From positions 5,569,501-5,633,500 of the forward strand of contig CAMQGK010000341.1 in the NCBI GenBank assembly GCA_947000775.1: a stretch of DNA of 64,000 nt, written 5' to 3'. Position 1 is the stretch's first letter. Each line of letters starts with the position of its first letter. The translations under genes were made by a program, and so were the position numbers. This document shows, piece by piece, positions 24,390 to 34,860 of this stretch. Below the pieces are notes generated by a model. That model saw only the letters and a program-made list of their open reading frames with translations. It was not told the origin of the DNA and searched no databases. The DNA is from Pterois miles (taxonomy: Eukaryota; Chordata; Actinopteri; Perciformes; Scorpaenidae).

Positions 24390-24760
24390 GCAGATTGGTG
24401 AAGCGCTTTCTTAATGATATAGCAAACGGAGTCAGGGAGCGCTCGTGGTGGTGGAGGTAGAGCAGGAGGAGAGAAAGAGAGGGTAAAAAAACATTAATTA
24501 TTAGCCCCAGTGGGATCTCTTATATTCTGTCTAGCCTGGACAACACCAATTAATACAGCAATTATTATCCTGGCCCGTAGCACAGGGTTGACTAAGCTGG
24601 CTTGCCTTCTGACGATTATGGCGTGAGGGGGAGCAGCAGAAGAGAGGCATGCTGGAGCGAGATTATTCATCTCGCACTAAACCCCTGCTTTTATGATGCA
24701 TGGGTGATGGGGGAGATAGCCAAAAGAGCCAAAGAGTAATTTAGTCTGCACATTTCAACT
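24390..24760. other. candidate conserved non-coding element
   Basis: Contains cattaattattagcc, ccaattaatacagcaatt and attattatcc within about 80 bases, then cgagattattcatctc and ttttatgatgcatgggtg. It is dense in homeodomain-type cores and free of recognised repeats. Confidence 0.28.
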
Positions 24761-26604
24761 CAGCATTACTGCAACACAATCTCCCTATAGATTAATTTCT
24801 GTTGGGTGTCATCTTTAGGGGTGTAGGGGAGCATCAAAACGATAAAGAATGAACCGCCGCAGATATTTCCTCATATTCCGCCCTCCTGCGGAGGAACAAG
24901 CAGGCCTAAAGCTGCACTTTAAGTCCGAGACCCTCTAGATCCTGTGACAGGTGCACAGTTCACAGTGCTACTCCTCTCCTCATACCCCCGAGGTCCGTGA
25001 CCCAGCCCTGCACTGCATTCATTTCCTAAACATTGTCTTCCCCCCTCCCCTCTCTTGGCCCCGATTCCTCAGCAGTGGACGCAGATGTAAGCAATAGCTC
25101 CACCTAGTTTCTGCAGCGCAGCTCTCGCCCATGCACTCCTTTTGAGACGACTGAATGGGGCTCGGATGAAAGAAGATGTGCCGTTTCAAATAAAATACTG
25201 CTCCCATATTATCCCCCTACTCCAGTCAAATTATCCACTGTGCTCTATTCTTCCTCATCATCTCTTTGGACAGGAGAGCTCTCCATCTCTCTTGTTCTAT
25301 TTTTGCGCCTCCCCGTCCTCTCCTGCAGTGACAGCCCTTTGCAGGAGCATCTTAAGCACATATGTCCCTTCTCCCCGCAGCCACTGTAAAATCTGTGCTG
25401 ACAGCCAATGAAAACAACACGGATGCTTGCATGTTATCTTGACATGGCCATGTTAAGCTTCGCTCTCATGATGCTAAATGGTCGTCATAAACCTTTTAAG
25501 ATCCGAGCCGCCTAATATGGACTTTTATAAAAACATTATGCTGTGTAATATGTTTAGGTTCAGCGAGGACATACAGTAGGCAGCCGCCGCTCGCTGTCAC
25601 AGAGCTCAAAAGTCAGGCACTTTACCAAAACAATGTGTAAGCTGTATTCAAAAAGAACCAGCAAGGTGTTTACACAGATGCCAATTCTATCCCCTCAATG
25701 TACCAGTTTTTCATGTTACAGCAGATTTTTATTTGGAGGAATTTTATATACTTAAAATAATAGTACTGCTGTGGATTTTTTTAATGTTCTACTGTCTCCT
25801 GCTCTCTAATCTATCTCTGCTTTTCCACGGGATCAATCGACAAAACAATTACAGTCTACAGGATCTCGTCTAACAAGCCCTAGGAGTACTAAGAATGATT
25901 AGATGGCGGGTATTACATGAGGAACCCATCTTTGGATTAGTGATGAACACAATAAATTCTGAAATAAGTGGAGGAATATGTACATCCCTTTCATGGAAGA
26001 CGCTTAGGTGATTGCTGCCACGAGAGGATTTGTCAGCATAACACAGGATCTCAAACAATAATGTGTGTGTGATAGGACACCGTGGAACACATTCATAGAC
26101 AAATTCACTGCCTGTTGTGTAAATGGATTTCTCCTCCGTGCAGCCGAGCGAAGGGCCAGAAAGAATTCATGCTCGGTTTCATCATCGTTCGGTTGAAAAT
26201 GTTAAAACCATCCTCACCATCATCATCATCAAAAAGAGAAAGCAGCATTTCTTTAAAAAGTTAAACCCAGGCCTCCAACAGATCACAGGTTCTAGTTAGT
26301 AATTGGTGCATTTTCTTTCCAGCACGACCGTCATTTATTTACAGCGGTGTTGTGTTGCACCTCTGTACAGAGAACCGGCCAGGCCTCTAAGAGGAGGCGC
26401 TGTCATTGTCACAGTGAGGTGTAGGATAACAGCTCTTGAGCAGGTTGTAATTAGAGTGGCTGAGGTGTAATGAGGGTGCAAGATTCCTGCTCCTGCAGCC
26501 GGTGCCAAACTGGACCAGGGCACACCGGCGAGTGGCATCCCAGCCAGAGCGGGGTTGCCACCTCGCTCTCTCTCTGTGACACTGAGCAGCACAGCGAACG
26601 CCTC
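24761..26604. other. gene-free stretch
   Basis: Open frames around 25019-25411 and 26335-26652 overlap on opposite strands and show no domain. A short (ATC)n run (caccatcatcatcatcatc) is at about 26216-26230. Confidence 0.45.
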
Positions 26605-27888
26605 ACAACTGAACTGATACCTTTTCTTTTCAGTACTTTACTCTTTCTGTAATATCATAAATATAGTTTCAGTTGTAAAAATTAAGGTTGTCAATTAAAG
26701 TATTTAATTGCGATTAATAGCATGATTGTCCATGATTAATGGCAAATTAATCACATTTTTTTATCTGTTCAAAATGTATTTTAAAAGTAGATTTGTCGAG
26801 TAATGGGCTGCATGGTGGTACCGTGGTTAGCACTGTCGCCTCACAGCAAGAGGGTCCCTTCTGTGTGGAGTCTGCAGGTCTTCCCCGTGATAGCGTGGGT
26901 TTTCTGCAGGTTCTCCAGCTTCCTCCCACAGTCGAAAGACACGCAGGTTAACTGATGACTCTAAATTGCCTGTAGTTGTGAATGTGAGTGTGAATGGTTG
27001 TTTGTCTCTATGTGCCCTGCGATGGACTGGAGACCTGTCCAGGGTGAACCTCGCCTTCACCCAGTGCCAGCTGGGATCGGCTCCAACTCCCCCACGACCC
27101 CTAACGGGATAAGCGGTTGCAGATGCATGGATTTGTCAAGTAATACAACATGGAAAGTGGGCAAATATGCTGCTTTATGCACATGTAACTGCATATTTAT
27201 TACTAAAATCAATTAACAACACAAAACAATGACACATATTGTCCAGAAACCCTCACAGGTTCTGGCTTTAGCATAAAAATATGCTTAAATCATAACATGA
27301 ACTTCAGCCCAACAGGCAACAACAGCTGTCAGTGTGTCAGAGTGCTGACTTGACTATGACTTGATCCAAACTGACTGGGATTATCATAAAGTGGGCATGT
27401 CTGTAAAGGGGAGACTGGTGGGTACCCAGAGAACCCATTTACATTCACACATCTGGAGGTCAGAGGTCGAGGCACTGTAATAAAACGGTAAACTACACAT
27501 GGATTAAAATAAGCGCCAAACAACTGTACTCGTTCTGTTTTCCCCACAACACTTGAAACGTGATTGTTAATCATCCGAGGTAGTCTCCAGAAATCAAAAA
27601 GGGGTGGCTCTCGTTCTTGGCGTCCTCACGCTGTTTTCATCCAGAGCTGAATGTCTGTCTTTGTGATCTCTTCCTGCAGGAGCCTGGTGTTCTGTCAGCC
27701 GCCCAACCCAGGCAATAACTGTCATTAATTAGTCTGATAAATTACGTCCAAAACAATGACATGTTTAAATGGTCCAATTTAGCTCAAATCCTAAATGAGA
27801 TATTACATCAAAAGCCAGCCGTTTCCCTCTTTTAGCCCATTTAAAGAGGCACACTGCCTTCCTGAAAGCGTTTTAAAGGTTACGATTT
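26605..27888 (-). repeat. inverted segmental duplication, minus-strand arm
   Basis: Reverse complement of 19749-20697, interrupted by a 326-bp SINE-like insertion. Homology includes the flank beyond the M 3' end (26605-26690, tattacagaaagagtaaagt), the M 3' half and the 418-bp non-M segment (27471-27888). The match is near-identical from about 27320 to 27888 and clearly more diverged from 26605 to 27320. Confidence 0.93.
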
Positions 27889-28062
27889 GAAAATGTCCAT
27901 GACTGTTGTGACAAGCTAGTAATGACATGGTTGGTATCGGTTTCATATGATCAGTATCATCACTGCATTAAAACTGAGCCTTGTACAACCTGAAAGATTG
28001 ACTGTGTTAAAGAAATTAGCAAAATTTGCGTCAACATGTTATTATCCCGTTAACTTTGTCCT
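26684..28062 (-). mobile_element. MITE family M, copy 7, split by two insertions
   Basis: On the minus strand the 5' half lies at 27889-28062 (taactttg ... catggacattttcaaa) and the 3' half at 26684-27470 (tcgacctctgacctcc ... attgacaacctt). In other copies these halves are separated by about ten bases (ggggtccct). Here 418 bp of unrelated sequence lies between them. The 3' half also holds a SINE-like insertion at 26805-27130. Confidence 0.85.
26805..27130 (+). mobile_element. teleost SINE-like retroposon with target duplication
   Basis: Starts gggctgcatggtggtaccgt and has the blocks cactgtcgcctcacagcaag, ttcctcccacagtcgaaag, tgactctaaattgcctgtag, gcgatggactggagacctg and cccctaacgggataagcgg, an arrangement I recognise from very common fish retroposons. 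ATTTGTCGAGTAAT before it (26791-26804) and ATTTGTCAAGTAAT after it (27131-27144) form a 14-bp target duplication with one mismatch. The uninterrupted + arm at about 20494-20507 confirms the empty site. A tRNA-like B box is not visible; that part seems deleted after 'agggtccc'. Confidence 0.9.
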
Positions 28063-30560
28063 TTAAGTCTTGACTTTATGTCCGAACTTCTCAATTTCAA
28101 CTTTATTTATTTAGAATAATTTGTTAGTTTATTACAGCATTTTACACACCACACAAAATATAAGCCCTACCTCCTCTCCCCTGCTTCACCCGTCCCTAAC
28201 AACCTACAGCTAGTCAGCATTACAAATACTGCAGCAAGCGTTGTCAGCGTCGAGTTTTGAAAGGTGTAACGTTAACCATCGCATTTGGCTTACCGCTCAC
28301 TGTGACAAGCTTTGGGATAGCTCCACTGCAGCACTACTGTATGCACACACACCTCTACACACAACAAACAGCAATATACATCTTAGAATAACTAATAATT
28401 TATGTTGCTGAATTATGAATAATATTATGGGATTATTCCTTATTTCATGAGCTATGTTGGGATCTATACATTATTGCATACTTGCATCTAAAAAAAACGA
28501 AGCAGTCAGATACTAATTTGGAGGTCGATTACCATGGCAACGGTCAAAGCTTCGAAGCTTTCGGCTCAGTCCTAGGTAGTACCGACATAATTTGGGGTGC
28601 CGACTTAGGTACCCAACGCTAGGCTGCATCATAACAGAGACTGAGTTTAGATTCAAGTGACTGAATATGAAACGTTCCCAACAGTTTCTAAGCTGAGCTG
28701 AAGTTCCCAACAGGTGGTAATGATAATAATAATAATGATCATGAGTTATTAAAGTGACTCCCAAGAGACAGAGGTAGTGCTTTGGCTTAAAGGCTAAATA
28801 AGACGTGAAAGAATTTGTGGTTTACTGATGAAAATCTTTGTCCATCCTGGGTGTTATTTGAACATTTTCTGACCCACTCCTCTTCTCTGTGGTCACATTT
28901 TAACTCGCTCACAAGATGTGTACAGTACAACTCCCAACACACACATAATGCACACACACACATACACACACGCCTCTTTTTGCACTCTTGGCAAAATGAA
29001 AACTTCTGTTGGAGTCAGATTGAAATTTATATCAGTTTGTGAGGCGCAAGCCAAAAATGATCTTACTACACATTATTTTGATAAGTTTGGTGCCAGAGAT
29101 AGAGAAGAAATTGAGGAAAGAGGGAGGAAAGTACCCCACACTCCACACACACCAGATAAGTGCAGAAGCCAAGATTCCTCTCACTGCTCCATCAGTGCTC
29201 GACCTGACCCTAAAAAAAACACCCAACCTTTTGATAGCGATGCCTCTTTGCATAATATTCCACCCTCGACTTAAACTCTCTAAACTGCACACTATTTTCT
29301 CAGAGACAAAACGGCATCAATCACTTCCAACATGTTCAAAAACAATCTAGTTGCACATAAACAGCAATGCATGAACTGTGGTTTTCTCTAAGTCATGTGT
29401 TTGTTTCTGTACATTAATATGTATATCACTATCATAACTGTGGTGTACCAGGAGTTCGTCAAAGTACAAACTGCTACGTGATTGAACTTTTAAATTAGTT
29501 TGTGTGCAGTTCTCCATCTGACACTTTGGAGACAACACAGCTGAGGAGCTGTAATGAGACAAAGGGTGGGGGTGGGGGCTGGAAGAAAGTGGTATGTCAA
29601 TAAAGTGTTGACATATAATTTTCTTCCCTTGTTTATTTATTTTTCTTAATGAAGAGAAAGCCTTTATCTGCGGCTCAACCACCACCATGAAATTCTTTTC
29701 TTGGCTGTGTGTGGAGGCAACCACAGTGTAACACAGTTACACCATGTCAGAGCTGCAGCGCAGAGCAATGCGACTCATTACCGCTCGGCTACAGAACATA
29801 ACCACAATAAAACCACCCCTTCCCACCAGGGCAGGCGGCGGGGGCCGCCACTGTATTTGTGTCCGGCCCCAAGAGTGAAAGGAGTGGGCGAGCTGTGGTT
29901 ATGCTGGCGGGGTCATGTCAGGATTGACTTTTAGTGTACTATAATGTAGAATATGAAATACTGTTATATGAATATGGTGATAGTTCAGGCTCATGTACTT
30001 TTACTGGGTGAGATCATGTTTTAAATAGTTCATTATATTCATGGATATAGCCAGTTTACTCCAGCATCTGTCTGGAGTAAACTGAGGAGTCTGGCATGTG
30101 GTGAGCCAGTCAGAGACGGGCATTTTCCCGAAGTACTGTCGGCTAGCGGGAGCAGACCCCCACAGGCCATAAACTCTATAATGTAGGCCATCACAGCAGC
30201 TCGCCCGTGTAAATATGACTTCTGAGGGGCTTCCAAAATACCATGGCAGCGCTTTCATTTCCCCACCGCTCGCCAGGCAGCCGCAAGAATGTCAATACGA
30301 GTGAAAGAATGTCTCGGGAAAATGTCGAGAGGATTAATCAACACCTGTACTCCTTGGATATCGATTTACAAACGTCTCTAGACTGAGAGACAGTGTAAAC
30401 TAAGCAAAGCAAGACGGTGGGGATTCATCACTCTTTGCATTCATCATATGGTGAATGACAACCAGACAAAGGCTTAAACTGAAACCAGGAAAGTGTATTT
30501 GTTGCTTGCTTAAATGTTTTTGCAGTGACACACATTAGAGATGAGTAAAGGTATGATGAT
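28063..30560. other. gene-free stretch
   Basis: No exon recognised. A broken (CA)n run lies at about 28938-28970, and an aagcttcgaagcttt palindrome-like word near 28548. Open frames at 28918-29724 have no domain and overlap across strands. Confidence 0.45.
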
Positions 30561-30641
30561 GGGCTGCACAATACGAGGAAAATATGCAATACGCAATAAC
30601 AATATCATATTATAACACGATATACATATTGTGCCGCCCTG
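30561..30641. mobile_element. short MITE, about 80 bp
   Basis: Left end gggctgcacaata and right end tattgtgccgccct are inverted repeats. The interior is made of aatatgcaatacgcaataac-type words. It resembles a teleost element with AGGGCTGCAC ends. The target duplication is unclear. Confidence 0.6.
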
Positions 30642-30771
30642 GTGATGTGAAGCAGACTGGAAAAGGTCCATCTTTATAGAGAGAGGCGGCACGCTGAGCA
30701 GGTAATATGACTAATGGTCTGCTAATGATGGCAAATGAATAAACAGAAGCTTATGATTATTATGTGAATCT

Positions 30772-31600
30772 TTTTAAGTCAAGTCAAACTTCATTTGTTT
30801 AGCACGTTCAAAAACAACCGCAGATGGCCAACGTGCTGAACATGTACATACTAAAATGAAGACAATGCAAACGACAATAAGAACATTGCAAACCAATAAC
30901 CATAATGTGCACATAACAGAAGTAAAAGAGCAGCAGCACAACAGAAAATAAACTCAATCAAACGCCAGCGAGAGGAGGTGAGTCTTCAGCAGAGACGGTC
31001 TACGGTCTCTACGGTCTGAGCAGTTTTAATATTCAGAGGTAAACTGTTCCAGAGATCAGGGTCTCGGTCACCTCTGTTTCTGAGTCTAGTTCTGGGGACG
31101 TCCAGGAGCATCTGACTGGTCGACCTCAGTGCTAGCTGGAGTATGAAGGTGCAGTAGTTTTGAAAGACAGGGTGGTGCCAGCCCATTTAAAACCTTAAAA
31201 ACAAGCTATAAAATCTTAAAATCAACCCACAAACAGACAGGAAGCCAGTGAAGGAGGCCAGAACTGGTGATATGTGATCATGTTTTCAGTCCGTACTAAC
31301 TACAGCCGGTGAAGAGACGACTGTTGTAAACCCACATACAAAGAATTACAGTAGTCTAACCGAGAGATACTAAAAGCATTATGGGTAACTCTCCCAAGAT
31401 CCTTAGGAGACAGATAGGCCTTTACCTTAGCCAAAAACCTGTGCTGTCACAGGTGATTACACCAAGGTTTTTAACAGAGGTCTGTCTGTGTGCGGCCAGA
31501 AGGCCAAGAATACTAACTGAATTGTCTAATAGGTCGAGGTGTCTAAATGTAATGATCTCAAGGCCAGGTTCTTTTATTTTTAGTAGTTTTATGAATAAAA
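30772..31600. repeat. dispersed teleost repeat with a LINE-like minus-strand peptide
   Basis: Begins gtcaagtcaaacttcatttg and follows a pattern I recognise from other fish genomes (ccagcccatttaaaacctta, gacaggaagccagtgaagga, acagtagtctaaccgagag). On the minus strand 30986-31186 reads DVPRTRLRNRGDRDPDLWNS then LPLNIKTAQTVETV, which resembles the C-terminal end of L2/Rex-type non-LTR polyproteins (P-R-L...GDR...LWNSLP). The element is decayed and its class is not settled. Confidence 0.6.
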
Positions 31601-31655
31601 TGCTATTAAAACATCAAAAATAGAATGACTTGTTATGCAGGATGCCCCCTGATAG

Positions 31656-31745
31656 GGCTGGGCAATAATTCATTTTGATAATTTATCGTCTTTCAAAGGA
31701 ATTGTATTGTGATGAAATCATATATTGGGATATCGGGATACACAA
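31656..31745. repeat. fragment of an AGGGCTGGGCAATA-type repeat
   Basis: Reads agggctgggcaataattcat followed by alternating atttatcg / tattgtgatg / tattgggatatcggg words. This resembles a frequent fish DNA element; the right end was not found. Confidence 0.5.
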
Positions 31746-32275
31746 TTATGTACGTTATATTTGTCTAAAATGATAATAATAGGTACATACTGTCTCAGAT
31801 TTCTCATATTATCTTGTCTGATTACTCTGTATTTGTGTGCATGTATGTAAACAGTCAGTGTATAGATGGAAATATCTACTCTTCTCTCTAAACATTTCAC
31901 TTCAAAGTATTATGTTCATTTTGCACTAAAGTTCTTAATTAAATGAGAAAATACTCTTCGTACTTTGTGTGTTTAATTAACACAGGAGTATACAAAAAAT
32001 AGGCATTATTTCAGGCTATTTGTTTATATTCTACATTGTTATTAAGATACGAAGCAACCTATATCAGGATAGAAAATTTTGACCATACCCCACAGTCCTA
32101 CCCCCTGCTAGAGTTATATTACTTCATATGGATCATTATTGTTGCTTCATTAACATGTAAGCACTATTTTAACGTTTTATCTGATCAAGGTGTAGCAGAT
32201 TTTACCTGCTTCATATTCTGTTGGGTAGTTTAATTTATAAAAATGCTTCATATCTTATAAAGTGATCATATGTTG

Positions 32276-32427
32276 CATATCGTTAGCCTCATAGCTTAAT
32301 TGGCGAAGTCATATTTTAAGGTTTTGCCAAAAAACACATTTTGTAGCAAACACATAAGATTTGTTTATTTATACGGGTCTAACTGCAAAATATGACTTTT
32401 AATTATGCTATGAGACAAACAATATGT
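32276..32427. mobile_element. foldback MITE, about 150 bp
   Basis: The left arm (catatcgttagcctcatagc ... gtcatatttt) and right arm (caaaatatgac ... tagcataatt-type words ending caatatg) are imperfect inverted repeats of about 42 bases with a loop of about 67. It is the same family as the perfect palindrome at 42901-42988, which lacks the loop. Confidence 0.8.
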
Positions 32428-32447
32428 AAAATCTTAATCTGAAAAGT

Positions 32448-32573
32448 ACCTAAAGCTGTTTCATATCAAATGCAGTAGAGTAAAAAAATACATGTATAGT
32501 AGTAGTACAAAATATCATAACTGTACTGTACTATAGTACTACAATATGTGTATTTTGTTCATTTCCACCACTG
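32448..32573 (-). repeat. possible fragment of the TACTTAAG-type element
   Basis: Contains agtagtagtacaaaatatc, ctgtactgtactatagtact and ends atttccaccactg like the copy at 10574-11005. The match is weak away from the end. Confidence 0.35.
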
Positions 32574-32588
32574 CAAATGTGTCCAATG

Positions 32589-32692
32589 ATCATTATTTCA
32601 TAGGGTTGTATCACTGGTCATTACCAGTGACTATACCTCTGCAATAATTCAATAATGTACTGTCTTTCGATACAACCCTATGAAATAATGAT
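32589..32692. repeat. 104-bp inverted repeat with perfect 24-bp arms
   Basis: Left arm 32589-32612 and right arm 32669-32692 are exact reverse complements (atcattatttcatagggttg plus tatc). The 56-base interior itself starts with a small hairpin, actggt-catt-accagt. Not similar to other repeats in the window. It could be a tiny MITE or a template-switch palindrome. Confidence 0.9.
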
Positions 32693-33391
32693 ATCAAGTC
32701 AACCTGCTATGTTATTCTGTTTACGGAATTATTTATTAAAAGCAAATATTAATTTTCATTTTCATTTAATCTCCTGTTTTATCTTGCCTTTACCATGCCA
32801 TTTAGTGTGATGGTCAACAGGTACAGCAATTATATCAAAACATTTCCTGTCCTTATAGTGACTCGTCCAAATGTCTGCACCCAAACACATGTGAGAATAA
32901 TAGTTATCACAAATGTGCTTATCAGTGCTTACACCTATTACATTCACACTTGTTATAATGAACAAATTACAGGGCATTAATGCGGCGGCAGACGCGCTTT
33001 GTGACCTAGCACTGAGTAATACACAGCGATGTTGTGTGTGTGCTGATATGTAGACAGCAAATGATGTTATGAGGTGATAATGACCGAGCCGGGGTAATTG
33101 CTCTGCCAGCAGGAGACCTGTAATCACCGCGCTGTGATTATGTAATGGACCTCGCTGATATTGAACAGGTGAGCCGAGAGCGAGTTGATTCATTTGGAGC
33201 ATCCACAACAGGGACTTCATTTACATGCACACAAACATCAAGATTACACTGCTATTAAGATAATAAAGGCAGTACAACAGGACCTATGAAAACACCGTAC
33301 ATATTATGTCAGCCTATTATGCCCTTAATATGACTACATGTGATCTCAGTAGTGTGTGTGGAGTACGATGGTGGTTATTAGTACCGATACT
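32693..33391. other. gene-free stretch
   Basis: A 152-codon minus-strand open frame (32762-33220) has no recognisable domain. No repeat recognised. Confidence 0.45.
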
Positions 33392-34051
33392 AGGGCTGTT
33401 AACGTTAATAGATAATACTAATTTCTTTAAAGCATTAACACAATCAATCTTTCAGATGTGGTAGCAGGCTTGGAGTGAAGATACTGGTATCATATGAAAC
33501 TAGAAAACATAAGGAATCCATTGAGACCAACAATGTCACACGAGCTTGTCGAGAAGGAAGTTAAACAACGCTCCAAATTTAGGCTAAACTTCGGTGAGGA
33601 AAAACTGTCATGGCCATTTTCAAAGGGGTCCCTTGACCTCTGACCTCCAAATGTGTGAATGTAAATGGGTTCTCTGGGTCCCCACCAGTCTCCCCTTTAC
33701 AGACATGCCCACTTTATGATAGTCCCAGTCAGTCTGGATCAAGTCATAGTCAAGTCAGCACTCTGACACACTGACAGCTGTTGTTGCCTGTTGGGCTGCA
33801 GGTTACCATGTTCTGATTGGAGCATATTTTATGATAAATGCAGTACTTGTGAGGGATTCTGGACAATATTTGTCACTGCTTTGTGTTGCTAATTGATTTT
33901 CAATAATAAATATATATTTGCATAAAGCAGCATATTTGCACACTCAATACTTGACAAATCTTCCTTTAACGTACATTTTGAGCAAATAAAAAATGTGATT
34001 AATTTGCGACTGATTGCGATTAACTACGGACAATCATGGTCTGACATCCCT
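33392..34051 (+). mobile_element. MITE family M, copy 8 (full length)
   Basis: Begins agggctgttaacgttaatag and ends ggtctgacatcccta, giving a 660-bp copy with both termini. Includes the variant ttgttgcctgttgggctgcag shared with copies 4 and 7, while keeping gggtccccacc and cagtctggatc. The last arm has a small deletion. Confidence 0.9.
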
Positions 34052-34330
34052 AATTAATAGAGATTATTAGATATCTATTCACCTTAAGCACATTCAGTTT
34101 TTAATTTTAAATTTTAACAGTATTATTAATATGTTTAATGGGTGATTAAGCTTAAGCTATTAATTACGTGTGGCTACTTCACTGAATTATTGGAGCATTG
34201 TCTTTATCAACGTATATTAATGCAACAGTTCGTAAGATATCTTATGAAAAGGTTTCTTACGAATGTCCAGCAACACATGATGGACGTATCAATCTCCAGT
34301 TTTTTCAAAATAAACCTCCGTCTTCACAGG

Positions 34331-34470
34331 AAACTACTTGCTTAGGTTTAGACAACAAAACTACTTAGTTAAGTTTAGACAACACAACAACTGAGTTAAG
34401 TTTAGACAACACAACAACTGAGTTAGGTTTAAACAACAAAACTACTTAGGTTTAGACAAAAAAATACTTA
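34331..34470. repeat. 27-bp tandem repeat, about 5 copies
   Basis: The unit is close to aactacttagttaagtttag plus acaacaa. Variants alternate between 'aactactta' and 'acaactgag' forms. It is the array form of a repeat also present as one fragment in reverse orientation at 17225-17312. Confidence 0.88.
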
Positions 34471-34825
34471 GCGCTGTTAGCTGTGAAGGTAACTATGTTT
34501 ATGTTTACAACTTCCAACGTCTTGCAACAGCAGCTCAGACTCTCTTAAGGTGGCCTGTTAAGGTGGACCAGCTTTTCTCCTAACAGTGACGAGCCGTTCC
34601 TCTGGGTTTTGCTCAGCTTTTTATTTAATTTTCATTATTTCTTTTAAGCATTTAACCAATAGCATAATCGGTTAAAATTCTTAATGTCTGATAATGGTTG
34701 AATATTTACATTTACAAATACTCACAAATGTGTATTAATCCATAGCTGAAAATAGTCCCCAAACTGGAGCATAGATCCACATGTATTTTTGTTTATGTTG
34801 AGATCATCAGTATGTAGCGGAGTAT

Positions 34826-34860
<35 letters not shown>

